From positions 1 through 46,002 of the IMG/VR virus record IMGVR_UViG_3300027833_000082: a stretch of 46,002 nucleotides of DNA. One strand, given 5' to 3'. The number at the start of each line of letters is the position of its first letter. Position 1 is the stretch's first letter. This DNA comes from a virus. Position numbers and translations under genes: made by a program. Below, piece by piece: positions 5,290 to 12,611 of this stretch. Below the pieces are notes generated by a model that did no database searches, was not told where the DNA came from, and saw nothing but the letters and a program-made list of their open reading frames with translations.

Positions 5290-6021
5290 ATGAAAGACAT
5301 CATCAAACTACTAAAAGACGATAGAGAATACTATGATGGGGTTGGAAAGAATTATCTTTCTAACTCCAATATAGGAGACCTTCTAAAGAATCCTAAGAAT
5401 TTTAACAAGAAGCAAGAGGACAACAAAAATTTTCTTGTTGGAAGATACTTTCACCAGCTAATACTAGAGCCAGAGAAAGCTGCTGCAACACCTCACGTTG
5501 ACGTAGCAACTCGTAGAGGCAAGGCATACGATGCTTTCTTAGAGGAAAACAACCTAACCATGGGATTACTTACAAAGGAAAAGATAATGCTGGAAAACCT
5601 AGTGGAAAGCATGCTAAACGTAGAAGACTTTAGAGCTTTGATTCAAGAAGAAGGAGTTCAGTACGAAGTGCCTATGGTAAAAGAGATACATGGAGAGATG
5701 TGGAAAGGTAAAGCTGACATCGTAGGAAGCGAACACCTTATTGACATCAAGACCACAGGTTCAATTGAAAAATTTAAGTGGAGCGTTAGAGATTATAACT
5801 ATGACAGTCAGGCATATATCTACCAGCAATTATTTAACAAGCCTTTAGTTTTTCTTGTTGTAGATAAAACATCTAAGATGCTAGGGATGTATCCTGTAAG
5901 CAACGAAAGTCTTGCTAGGGGAGAAGAGAAGGTTGTCAGGGCTATAGAACAATACCGAAAGTTTTATGGAGACAGTCCTAGCGAAGACCTAAACCAATTC
6001 TATTACTATGAAGAGGTTTAG
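5290..6021 (+). CDS. PD-(D/E)XK exonuclease (RecE/exonuclease VIII C-terminal-like), 243 aa
   Basis: The protein has the order of motifs of phage RecB-like exonucleases. H55 lies in GRYFHQLILEPE. The acid-x-K core is GKADIVGSEHLIDIKTT (D143, D152, K154). A Q-x-x-x-Y motif lies in YDSQAYIYQQ (Q174, Y178). It most resembles the PDDEXK domain of exodeoxyribonuclease VIII. It would degrade one strand of double-stranded DNA ends to provide single strands for the neighbouring DUF1071 annealing protein, two bases upstream. The predicted length is normal for this family and all key residues are present. Confidence 0.87.
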   Translation: MKDIIKLLKDDREYYDGVGKNYLSNSNIGDLLKNPKNFNKKQEDNKNFLVGRYFHQLILEPEKAAATPHVDVATRRGKAYDAFLEENNLTMGLLTKEKIMLENLVESMLNVEDFRALIQEEGVQYEVPMVKEIHGEMWKGKADIVGSEHLIDIKTTGSIEKFKWSVRDYNYDSQAYIYQQLFNKPLVFLVVDKTSKMLGMYPVSNESLARGEEKVVRAIEQYRKFYGDSPSEDLNQFYYYEEV

Positions 6022-6175
6022 TAATTATATAAAGGAAGCACTTAGTAGTAAACAAAAGAGGCGTGTAATGTGGTTTGAAGTTCCGATGTACTGCACGACA
6101 CGTCAAGGTAAGGATGATATTATCCTTACAACAATAGAAACATTGGAGCAAAAAATTAAAGTAAATAAATTATGA
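6008..6175 (+). CDS. hypothetical protein, 55 aa, basic
   Basis: This short ORF starts inside the end of the exonuclease gene (14-base overlap) and ends by an ATGA overlap with the SSB-like gene. The product is basic (MKRFSNYIKEALSSKQKRRV) with a central MWFEVPMYCTTRQG segment and a helical end. No family is recognised. It fills the entire gap between two recombination genes with overlaps on both sides, which supports it being real. Confidence 0.62.
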   Translation: MKRFSNYIKEALSSKQKRRVMWFEVPMYCTTRQGKDDIILTTIETLEQKIKVNKL

Positions 6176-6462
6176 GTTATTCAAACACCAAAGAAGAAAT
6201 TGTATTCGCAGACGGATTCAAATTTAGAAAGAAACATCCTAATCAAAAAGATTTTGTGCTAGGAAGTTTAAGTATCAAAGTAGATGATGCTATTGAATTT
6301 TTAAGAACCAACCAAAAAAATGGATGGGTGAATGTAGGTATCAAAGAAAGTCAGGCAGGTAATCCTTACATGTTTGTTGATAACTTTGAGCCAAAGCCAC
6401 GTAACGGAGTGGACACAGCTCCTAACCAATCACCTGTACAGGAGTCAGACGTGCCATTTTAA
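6172..6462 (+). CDS. ssDNA-binding-protein-like, 96 aa, with SSB-type C-terminal tip
   Basis: This short beta-rich protein (KEEIVFADGFKFRKKHP, VLGSLSIKVDDAIEFL, WVNVGIKESQAGNPYMFV) ends in a flexible tail closed by ESDVPF. This matches the acidic DD[I/V]PF tip through which SSB recruits partners. Its place beside the annealing protein and exonuclease, and before the primase-helicase, fits a phage single-stranded DNA-binding role. It is shorter than typical SSB and the OB-fold cannot be proven by eye. A hairpin terminator follows its stop. Confidence 0.62.
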   Translation: MSYSNTKEEIVFADGFKFRKKHPNQKDFVLGSLSIKVDDAIEFLRTNQKNGWVNVGIKESQAGNPYMFVDNFEPKPRNGVDTAPNQSPVQESDVPF

Positions 6463-6480
6463 TTAACTTAAAACTGTAAT

Positions 6481-6505
6481 TGGAGGTCGCAAATTGCGAC
6501 CTCCA
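6481..6505 (+). terminator. hairpin terminator after the SSB-like gene
   Basis: A perfect 25-base inverted repeat, TGGAGGTCGCAA / TTGCGACCTCCA around a central A, lies 18 bases after the stop codon and is followed by TTT. The stem is strong and GC-rich in otherwise AT-rich DNA. The T-tract is short, so termination may be partial. It would close the recombination transcript before the helicase operon. Confidence 0.7.
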
Positions 6506-6522
6506 TTTACTAAACGATAACT

Positions 6523-6627
6523 ATGAGAAACAAGACCAAAATAACAGCATGGATACTAATAGCGTTTATATCGTTCTTAGTATTAAGAGTCATTATAAAG
6601 GTTGTGTCAACTTTATTCTCTATATAG
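6523..6627 (+). CDS. possible 34-aa single-pass membrane protein
   Basis: ATG 6523 follows AACGATAACT and the ORF runs to TAG at 6625-6627. The product starts MRNKTKITAWILIAFISFLV and then carries more hydrophobic residues. This gives a positively charged N-terminus and one clear membrane-spanning segment of about 20 residues. It lies alone between the terminator (6481-6505) and the repeats before the primase. It could be a small membrane effector or holin-like peptide, but its size gives no assignment. Confidence 0.42.
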   Translation: MRNKTKITAWILIAFISFLVLRVIIKVVSTLFSI

Positions 6628-6768
6628 GACAATTAATTAAATATATTTTTTTATATTTATCCCCTATAGGAGACTAAAAAGATAACATCTTCGACACAAC
6701 TACTGATAATCAGTCAGTTAGGTAACACAAAGTCGACACAAAGTCGACACAATTAAATCGAACACAGC
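6628..6768 (+). promoter_or_regulatory. non-coding region with TCGACACAA repeats before primase gene
   Basis: This 141-base gap is very AT-rich on its left side (TATATTTTTTTATATTTATC). It contains two TATAGGA words, a short ACTGATAATCAGT palindrome-like element (about 6701-6713), and three copies of TCGACACAA at 6691, 6733 and 6744. The last two are part of an 11-base tandem repeat (ACAAAGTCGAC). It could hold a promoter, an operator, or initiator-binding iterons. No promoter with a full TAnnTTTG match is seen. Together with 6463-6627 it makes up the only gene-poor stretch of about 300 bases. Confidence 0.5.
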
Positions 6769-9186
6769 ATGACAGCAAAAGAAATCACAATTTTTCAGAA
6801 CATTAAAGAGACCTCAACTCCTTTCTTTAGGAGTGTAGATTTTATTCTTGAGAGAATTAAAGGTGGGGCTACCAAGGACTTGGTCAAAAGAATACGAACC
6901 GAGAAAGATAAGTCACAAAGGAATGAACTTAAAAAGAATCTACCAGCAATTTGTTTTTCTGGCACATTCAATAAACGTAACGATGCATCCATCATAGAAC
7001 ACTCTGGTTTTATCTGCTTGGATTTTGATGGTTACGAAAATAATAAAGAGTTATTAACAGATAAGGAGAAGCTTACTAGAAGTAATTATGTATACTCAGT
7101 ATTTATTTCACCCTCTGGTAAGGGATTAAAGGCACTGATTAAGATACCTCAAGACGTAGATAATCATGTAAACTATTTCAATAGCTTAGAGGCACACTTC
7201 AATAACTCTCACTTCGACACAACGTGTAAAAATATATCCAGAGTTTGTTATGAATCATATGACCCTTTGATTTATGTCAACAAGAACTCTAGTATATGGG
7301 AAGAGATAAAAGAAAAAGAATACACTGAGGTTAATACAAAGCTAGACATTCCAACGATACCAATCACAGACGAGAATAAAATCGTAGAGATACTAGTCAA
7401 GTGGTGGGTAAAGAAGTATCCAATGAATGAGGGACAAAGGAATAACAACTGCTACGTTTTAGCTGCAGCCTTTAATGATTTTGGTATAAACAAATCATTA
7501 GCTGGATACGTTCTTCAGAACTATAGAACCCAAGACTTTACTGACAGAGAAATAAATCAAACCATTGACTCTGCCTATGCTCAATCACAAAACTTTGGCA
7601 CAAAGTATTATGAGGATGAGGAGAGAGTAAATAATATAAGGGTTAAGCTTAGAAGAGGAGCTTCAAAAAAAGAAATCAAGAGTCAGCTAGAAGATAGTCA
7701 TATTGAATCTAACGTAATTGAAGCCGTACTTAATAGAGTTGAAGAAGAGAATAAACAAAAACAATTCTGGACAAAGTCAGATAAGGGAGTCATAAAGATA
7801 GTACACATTCTATTCAAAACATTTCTTGAAGACAATGGCTTCTATAAATTTTCTCCAGAGGGAGGAAGAAACTATGTGTTTGTAAAGGTTACTAATAACT
7901 TAGTAGACCACACAGACGAGAAGCAGATAAAGGATTTTGTTTTAAACACTGTGATAGAGCTAGACGATGCTTCAATTTACAATCACTTTGCAGACCAAGT
8001 AAGATACTTTAGAGAGGATTTCCTGACACTTCTATCTACGATTGACATCTACTTTGTTGAGGATAATAAAAGCACCTCATACCTTTACTATAACAACTGT
8101 GCTATTAAGGTAACTAAGGATGATGTAGAGGTTATAGACTACATAGACCTTAATGGTTTTGTTTGGAAAGACCACGTGATAGATAGGGCGTTTAATAAAT
8201 GTGAGATAGGAGACTGTGATTACAAACAGTTTATTCAAAATATTTGTGCTGCAGATGATGGTAGAATAAAGTCTATGGAATCTACAATAGGATATCTCAT
8301 GCATGGATATAAGAATCTTTCTTATAGCCCAGCGATTATACTAAACGATGAGGTTATATCAGACAATCCTGAAGGTGGGACAGGGAAAGGATTATTTATG
8401 AACGCACTTCAGAAAATGAAGAAGGTTGTTACTATAGATGGAAAGTCTTTTACATTTGAAAGGTCATTCGCTTATCAGTTAGTATCAGCAGATACTCAGA
8501 TACTTGTATTTGACGATGTAAAAAAAGGCTTTGACTTTGAGAGATTGTTTTCTGTAGTAACAGAAGGATTAACCTTGGAAAAGAAAAACAAGGATGCAAT
8601 TAAGATACCTTTTAGTAAGTCACCTAAGATTGCAATCACCACTAACTACGCTATAAAAGGTGCAGGTAACTCTTTTGCTAGACGTAAATGGGAATTAGAA
8701 CTACACCAGCACTACAATAAAAACTACACACCAATAGATGAGTTTGGTAAGCTAATGTTTGGAGACTGGAATGATGAAGACTGGTGCAAGTTTGATAACT
8801 ATATGGTTGGATGTATGATGGCTTATTTAAAAACAGGATTAGTTAAAAGTAAGTTTGTCAATCTAAAAATTAGACAACTATCAGCAGAGTCATCGCATGA
8901 TTTCATTGAGTGGTTAGGATTAATTGAAGGTAGTGAAGCAAGCATGGTCATAAGAGTTGACTCACGCCTACACACAAACACTATGTATATTGATTTCATT
9001 TCTGAGTATCCAGACTACGGACCTAAGTCTAGGCTGTCTATCTCTCAGGTTAAGTTTAATAAATGGCTAACTGCTTACGCTGTTTATAAGACTGGAGCAC
9101 AGCCAGAGAAAGGAAGAGATGCATCAGGAAGGTGGATGAGGTTGAAAAGACCAGACGAGGTTAACGTTCAAACAACTTTAATATAA
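6769..9186 (+). CDS. primase-helicase: BT4734/VirE-N primase-like domain + SF3 helicase, 805 aa
   Basis: Residues about 10-135 match the BT4734/VirE N-terminal primase-like domain, with FICLDFDGYE (D85, D87) and the SPSGKGLKALIKI signature (114-126). Residues about 210-270 look like a primase C-terminal helical domain (NEGQRNNNCYVLAAAFNDFG). Residues about 500-720 form an SF3 helicase: Walker A EGGTGKG (535-541, K540), Walker B ILVFDDV (D582, D583), the sensor KIAITTNY, and an arginine-rich AGNSFARRKWELEL finger region. It should unwind and prime phage DNA. It is the largest early gene and the likely centre of replication. The next gene overlaps by one base (TAATG). Confidence 0.88.
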   Translation: MTAKEITIFQNIKETSTPFFRSVDFILERIKGGATKDLVKRIRTEKDKSQRNELKKNLPAICFSGTFNKRNDASIIEHSGFICLDFDGYENNKELLTDKEKLTRSNYVYSVFISPSGKGLKALIKIPQDVDNHVNYFNSLEAHFNNSHFDTTCKNISRVCYESYDPLIYVNKNSSIWEEIKEKEYTEVNTKLDIPTIPITDENKIVEILVKWWVKKYPMNEGQRNNNCYVLAAAFNDFGINKSLAGYVLQNYRTQDFTDREINQTIDSAYAQSQNFGTKYYEDEERVNNIRVKLRRGASKKEIKSQLEDSHIESNVIEAVLNRVEEENKQKQFWTKSDKGVIKIVHILFKTFLEDNGFYKFSPEGGRNYVFVKVTNNLVDHTDEKQIKDFVLNTVIELDDASIYNHFADQVRYFREDFLTLLSTIDIYFVEDNKSTSYLYYNNCAIKVTKDDVEVIDYIDLNGFVWKDHVIDRAFNKCEIGDCDYKQFIQNICAADDGRIKSMESTIGYLMHGYKNLSYSPAIILNDEVISDNPEGGTGKGLFMNALQKMKKVVTIDGKSFTFERSFAYQLVSADTQILVFDDVKKGFDFERLFSVVTEGLTLEKKNKDAIKIPFSKSPKIAITTNYAIKGAGNSFARRKWELELHQHYNKNYTPIDEFGKLMFGDWNDEDWCKFDNYMVGCMMAYLKTGLVKSKFVNLKIRQLSAESSHDFIEWLGLIEGSEASMVIRVDSRLHTNTMYIDFISEYPDYGPKSRLSISQVKFNKWLTAYAVYKTGAQPEKGRDASGRWMRLKRPDEVNVQTTLI

Positions 9187-9440
9187 TGAATATGGAATTT
9201 GAAGAGTATTTATCAGACGATGAAGAGCTTCACATGGCTTACTTAAATTCTTACGATGTAATTGTTATGGGTGCTGACATTAAAAGTATAATAGATTCTG
9301 ACATATATATGTTTGTGCATGACCCATCATATCCTTACGAAAAAGAAGATGTTTTGTTGTTGCTAAAATATTTTGAGGATATAGAAGACTATGAGAGGTG
9401 TATAATAATTAAAAAATTCTACGATGAGAGTTACCTTTAG
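9186..9440 (+). CDS. hypothetical protein, 84 aa, very acidic
   Basis: It starts by TAATG overlap with the primase-helicase stop and overlaps the SF2 helicase gene by 17 bases, placing it in the replication operon. The product is strongly acidic with several tyrosines (EEYLSDDEELHMAYLNSYD, then LKYFEDIEDYERC). It may be a protein-binding adaptor or DNA mimic, but no family is recognised. Confidence 0.68.
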   Translation: MNMEFEEYLSDDEELHMAYLNSYDVIVMGADIKSIIDSDIYMFVHDPSYPYEKEDVLLLLKYFEDIEDYERCIIIKKFYDESYL

Positions 9441-10665
9441 AGATTATCAACAGAAAATTATAGACAAAGGTTCGGAAATAATCCGAACTAAAGGCTTCCT
9501 TTATCTTGCGATGGAGGTAAGAACAGGAAAGACCTTGACTAGTTTAGGTATAGCAGAGAAGGGTGGGTATGAGAATGTTCTTTTTCTAACGAAGAAGAAA
9601 GCTATAAGCTCTATAGTAAGTGACAATGAAATGATGTGTCCTACTTCCTTCTCTCTGTTTGTGATAAACTATGAGAGTATGCATAAGCTACCCAATATTA
9701 AGTGGGATTTAATTATAGTAGATGAAGCCCATGGGATGGGAGCGTTCCCTAAGCCAAACAAAAGAGCAAGAGATGTAAAGAATCTCATAACGAAAACAGG
9801 TTGTGATATCTGTTTGTTGTCAGGGACACCAACACCTGAGTCGTACAGTCAGATGTACCATCAGGTGTATGGTATTCCAAAGAATCCTTTCCGACAGTAC
9901 TCTAGCTTCTATAAATTTTGTCATGAGTATGTAGATGTTAAGGAGAGAAAGATTAACAGCATGTATATAAGAGACTACACCAGAGGTAAGGATACTATCA
10001 TTCAAAAGATGAAACCATACACTATATCTTATACTCAGAAGGAAGCAGGGTTTAAGGTTGATACAAGAGAACACGTGCTTGAGGTGGAGATGAGTGAGTT
10101 AACTTATAAGCTAACTAAAAAGCTTCAAAAAGATTTGGTTGTGGAAGGAAACGAGGAAACAATTCTTGCAGATACACCAGTAAAACTTATGATGAAGCTA
10201 CACCAGATGTTTTCTGGAACTGTAAAGTTTGAGTCTGGCAAGTCAACTATCCTAGACCTTAGTAAGGCACAGTTTATTCATGACAACTTTGGAGATGCGA
10301 AGATTGGAATCTTCTATAAGTTTAAGCAGGAACTAAAAGCTTTACAAGAAGTTTATGGAGATGATTTGTGTACAGAGCTAGACGAGTTCAACAATACAAG
10401 TAAGACTATAGCTTTACAAATTGTGTCAGGGCGTGAGGGTATAAGCTTGCGTAAGGCTGAAGCCCTTGTCTATTACAACATAGACTTCTCTGCCACCAGC
10501 TACTGGCAGTCACGAGACAGGATGACAACCAAGGAAAGGCTAGAGTCCGATGTGTACTGGGTATTTGCTAGGGGCGGTATAGAAAAACAAATATACAAAG
10601 CGGTAACCAAGAAGAAAGACTACACCTTGCGCCACTTTAAAAAAGATTTATTAACTTTAAATTAA
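9424..10665 (+). CDS. superfamily 2 DEAH-box (SNF2-like) DNA helicase, 413 aa
   Basis: The motifs appear in order. YQQKII (Q-like) is near residue 8. Motif I is EVRTGKT (31-37), motif II is IIVDEAH (DEAH 100-103) and motif III is LLSGTPTPES (131-140). Motifs V/VI are near 333-370 (QIVSGREGISLRKAEALVYYN, then QSRDRMTT). This is the compact phage form of a SNF2/SF2 translocase. Such proteins act in phage replication and recombination by branch migration or fork remodelling. It is complete, with both RecA-like lobes. An alternative start is unlikely because of the 17-base overlap with the upstream gene. Confidence 0.85.
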   Translation: MRVTFRDYQQKIIDKGSEIIRTKGFLYLAMEVRTGKTLTSLGIAEKGGYENVLFLTKKKAISSIVSDNEMMCPTSFSLFVINYESMHKLPNIKWDLIIVDEAHGMGAFPKPNKRARDVKNLITKTGCDICLLSGTPTPESYSQMYHQVYGIPKNPFRQYSSFYKFCHEYVDVKERKINSMYIRDYTRGKDTIIQKMKPYTISYTQKEAGFKVDTREHVLEVEMSELTYKLTKKLQKDLVVEGNEETILADTPVKLMMKLHQMFSGTVKFESGKSTILDLSKAQFIHDNFGDAKIGIFYKFKQELKALQEVYGDDLCTELDEFNNTSKTIALQIVSGREGISLRKAEALVYYNIDFSATSYWQSRDRMTTKERLESDVYWVFARGGIEKQIYKAVTKKKDYTLRHFKKDLLTLN

Positions 10666-10670
10666 ATACA

Positions 10671-11018
10671 ATGAACGAAAGAAAAAATTATAGTAAACTA
10701 TCTTATGGTTACGACAAGTGGTCGTATGAAAACTCATACAACGATGTAAAAGTAAAAGAGTTAGTAAAATGGATAAATGAAGAAGGAAGACCTCTTGAAA
10801 GAAAAGAGATTTTAGAGAAATCTAAATCCATATTTATAAAAGAACGAACTTTGGCTGATATATTAAAGAAATTAGTTTTAACTAAAAAAATAAAAAGGTT
10901 AGGCCATGGTGTATATCTAGGTAGATGTACAATGTTTTATACTTATGACAATCACGTTGGTGAGCCAAGATGGTGTGTAAACTGTGGTCAACCTGAATCT
11001 GAACACAAAAGATATTAA
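10671..11018 (+). CDS. winged-helix-like protein with C-terminal zinc-binding tail, 115 aa
   Basis: Residues about 25-88 have the helix pattern of a small winged helix (VKELVKWINEEGRPLERKEI, then LADILKKLVLTKKIKRLGHGVYL). The last residues carry CVNCGQPESEHKRY, a CxxC...H motif suited to bind zinc. It may be a DNA-binding regulator or a nuclease accessory. The next gene begins by TAATG overlap. I do not recognise the family, so the HTH call is structural inference. Confidence 0.6.
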   Translation: MNERKNYSKLSYGYDKWSYENSYNDVKVKELVKWINEEGRPLERKEILEKSKSIFIKERTLADILKKLVLTKKIKRLGHGVYLGRCTMFYTYDNHVGEPRWCVNCGQPESEHKRY

Positions 11019-11395
11019 TGAATTTTAACAACGACTTCAGGTATGACCTTGAGATAGGCAAGGAAGGTGAGCGTATAGTTGACTCTTTGTTTAAAGACAA
11101 ACTTGTTGAGGTGAAAAGGGATAGCTGGGTTTCCATATCAGGAAACATTGCTATTGAATACGAGAGTAGAGGTAAGCCATCAGGTATTGCTACAACAGAA
11201 GCAGACTACTGGATTATTATATTCTCTGGAGGATACCAAGACAAGGTGATGTATGTTTTTGAAACCGAACTACTCAAGGAAGTTTCTAGAAGATACTTTA
11301 AAAAAGGAAGTATCAAAGCAATGGGAGATAATAATACTTCAATGTCTGTGCTTATTCCTATAAAAGAAATTTGTAACTTTGTGATAAATGACTGA
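11018..11395 (+). CDS. PD-(D/E)XK-type small endonuclease / resolvase-like, 125 aa
   Basis: The layout GKEGERIVDSLF (14-25), LVEVKRDSW (29-37), NIAIEYESRGKPSGI (43-57) and TTEADYWII (59-67) matches a phage nuclease-like family. In this family the conserved E, EVK and IEYE residues form the metal-binding core. It is usually annotated as endonuclease or Holliday-junction-resolvase-like. It likely processes branched DNA before packaging or during recombination. It overlaps the VRR-NUC gene by 8 bases, so two nucleases are made together. Confidence 0.68.
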   Translation: MNFNNDFRYDLEIGKEGERIVDSLFKDKLVEVKRDSWVSISGNIAIEYESRGKPSGIATTEADYWIIIFSGGYQDKVMYVFETELLKEVSRRYFKKGSIKAMGDNNTSMSVLIPIKEICNFVIND

Positions 11396-11627
11396 GCAAC
11401 AAATACAAAAGAAAAGAATCAAGCAGCTAGAAGATGAGGGCTACTATGTTATTAAGTTAATCAAGACTAATAAGAACGGCATCCCTGACCTTGTAGCTAT
11501 ACCCCCTAACTGTGGGGTTATATTCAGTGAGGTTAAAACTCCTAAAGGAAAAGTCTCTCCGCTTCAAGAGTATAGATTAAAGGAGTTAAAAAAACATGGG
11601 GTAATAACAGAAGTTTACCGAGGTTAA
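11388..11627 (+). CDS. VRR-NUC domain nuclease, 79 aa
   Basis: This is a minimal VRR-NUC domain with helix QKKRIKQLEDEGYYVIKL, GIPDL (31-35, catalytic D34), FSEVKTPKGKVSPLQ (E48, K50, Q60) and the closing LKKHGVITEVYRG. VRR-NUC stand-alone proteins are PD-(D/E)XK nucleases that cut branched DNA such as Holliday junctions. The catalytic set is intact. Its position next to a second nuclease and the helicases suggests branched-DNA resolution. Confidence 0.88.
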   Translation: MTEQQIQKKRIKQLEDEGYYVIKLIKTNKNGIPDLVAIPPNCGVIFSEVKTPKGKVSPLQEYRLKELKKHGVITEVYRG

Positions 11628-11638
11628 TAATTAAATAA

Positions 11639-11655
11639 TTAACACTAAGTGTTAA
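11639..11655. promoter_or_regulatory. perfect palindrome TTAACACTAAGTGTTAA (operator or weak hairpin)
   Basis: Two 8-base arms (TTAACACT / AGTGTTAA) flank one central A in the 45-base gap between the VRR-NUC gene and the second DnaA-like gene. It is followed by an A-run. It could be a dimeric-repressor operator or a weak hairpin. Its length and symmetry are unusual in this compact region, where most genes overlap. Confidence 0.45.
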
Positions 11656-11672
11656 CTAAAAAAAATAATAAA

Positions 11673-12197
11673 ATGATTGAAATAAGTAAAGAAGAAAGAT
11701 TAAAAAATATAGTTAATAGGGTTTTTAATCTTGACATAATGTGTACCACCAGAAAAAGAGAGGTAGTAGAGGCACGAATGGTTTACTCCAAGGTCCTTAT
11801 GGGAACACACCGAGTAACTCTAGAACATGTCGGCAAGTCTTTAAATAAAAGCCACTGTACTATTGTTCATTACAATAAAAACTTTAAGTTTTTTATAAAA
11901 CCAGATGAAGATTTATGGAGTAAGTACTTATTAGTCTCTAAAATCTATACAGAAACAGACCACATTGCTAATGCTTTAGACTTAGAGGACTGTAGAAAGA
12001 TGATATATTCTTTGGAAAATCAAATAAAAAGTTTAACTTTGAGCAACAACCGTATAGACTTAGAGCACGAAACGTATAAAAAGAAGACAGATATATACCC
12101 TGAACTGTTTAAGTTGATAGATGAAAGGGTTCGTGAAAAAAATGTACACGAGGTTACAAGAAAATTAAATACATACCTAAATGGAGTACGCAATTAA
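11673..12197 (+). CDS. second DnaA domain IV-like protein with coiled coil, 174 aa
   Basis: I chose ATG 11673 over an upstream GTG at 11649, which falls inside the palindrome. Residues about 25-75 again resemble the DnaA DNA-binding domain: TTRKREVVEARMVYSKVL, then VTLEHVGKSLNKSHCTIVHYNKNF, with the HxTIVHY signature at about 61-67. A helical, coiled-coil-like tail follows (NQIKSLTLSNNRIDLEHETY). There is no ATPase domain. It is different in sequence from the first DnaA-like protein at 3972. Possible roles are origin recognition or regulation. Confidence 0.75.
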   Translation: MIEISKEERLKNIVNRVFNLDIMCTTRKREVVEARMVYSKVLMGTHRVTLEHVGKSLNKSHCTIVHYNKNFKFFIKPDEDLWSKYLLVSKIYTETDHIANALDLEDCRKMIYSLENQIKSLTLSNNRIDLEHETYKKKTDIYPELFKLIDERVREKNVHEVTRKLNTYLNGVRN

Positions 12198-12417
12198 CGA
12201 CATAGACAAGATAGTAGAGTTCAGTTCTTGGTCTGATAAGAAAAAAATTGATGAGCTATTAAGAATAGACTGCTCAATGTATACTAACCTAGGTCTTGAA
12301 TCAACAAAGTCAGACAGACAAACTGCTAGAAAAAGTTCTAGGAAAATATATAGGCTAATCAAAACTTTAGATTACAAAATGGGTAATGATTTTTTAGTCG
12401 CAATGGATAGAGATTAA
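12181..12417 (+). CDS. hypothetical protein, 78 aa
   Basis: It overlaps the end of the DnaA-like gene by 17 bases and begins at ATG 12181 after CCTAA. The centre is basic (SDRQTARKSSRKIYRLIK) and the ends are acidic, with helices throughout. The next gene begins by TAATG overlap. No family is recognised. Confidence 0.66.
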   Translation: MEYAINDIDKIVEFSSWSDKKKIDELLRIDCSMYTNLGLESTKSDRQTARKSSRKIYRLIKTLDYKMGNDFLVAMDRD

Positions 12418-12611
12418 TGAAACCACACATAACATCACTGGAGAATGAAAGAATAAAATATGTTAACACTATTGTTAATGAACTTCACGACTCTTGCGAT
12501 GAGATATACGAGTCCTTAATAGACCACGAATACCCTGAGTGTAGAGAAATTTCTAAGGACTTAATCTTAAAGTTAAAATCAATGATAGAATCAATGGAAG
12601 ATGACTTATAA
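12417..12611 (+). CDS. hypothetical protein, 64 aa, acidic helical
   Basis: It starts by TAATG overlap with the preceding stop and overlaps the phosphoesterase start by 11 bases. The small helical protein has HDSCDEIYESLIDHEYPECRE in its centre and ends SMIESMEDDL. No recognised motif. Overlaps on both sides make it credible as a gene. Confidence 0.65.
   Translation: MKPHITSLENERIKYVNTIVNELHDSCDEIYESLIDHEYPECREISKDLILKLKSMIESMEDDL

Noticed and set aside
6480-6677. A 65-codon rightward ORF starting at TTG across the hairpin
   Set aside because: It starts at a non-ATG codon inside the perfect inverted repeat and overlaps a better small ORF with ATG (6523). Its composition looks non-coding.
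11649-11672. GTG start at 11649 for the second DnaA-like gene
   Set aside because: The codon is within the palindrome and gives a Lys/Asn leader without homology value. ATG 11673 has the usual A/T-rich leader.
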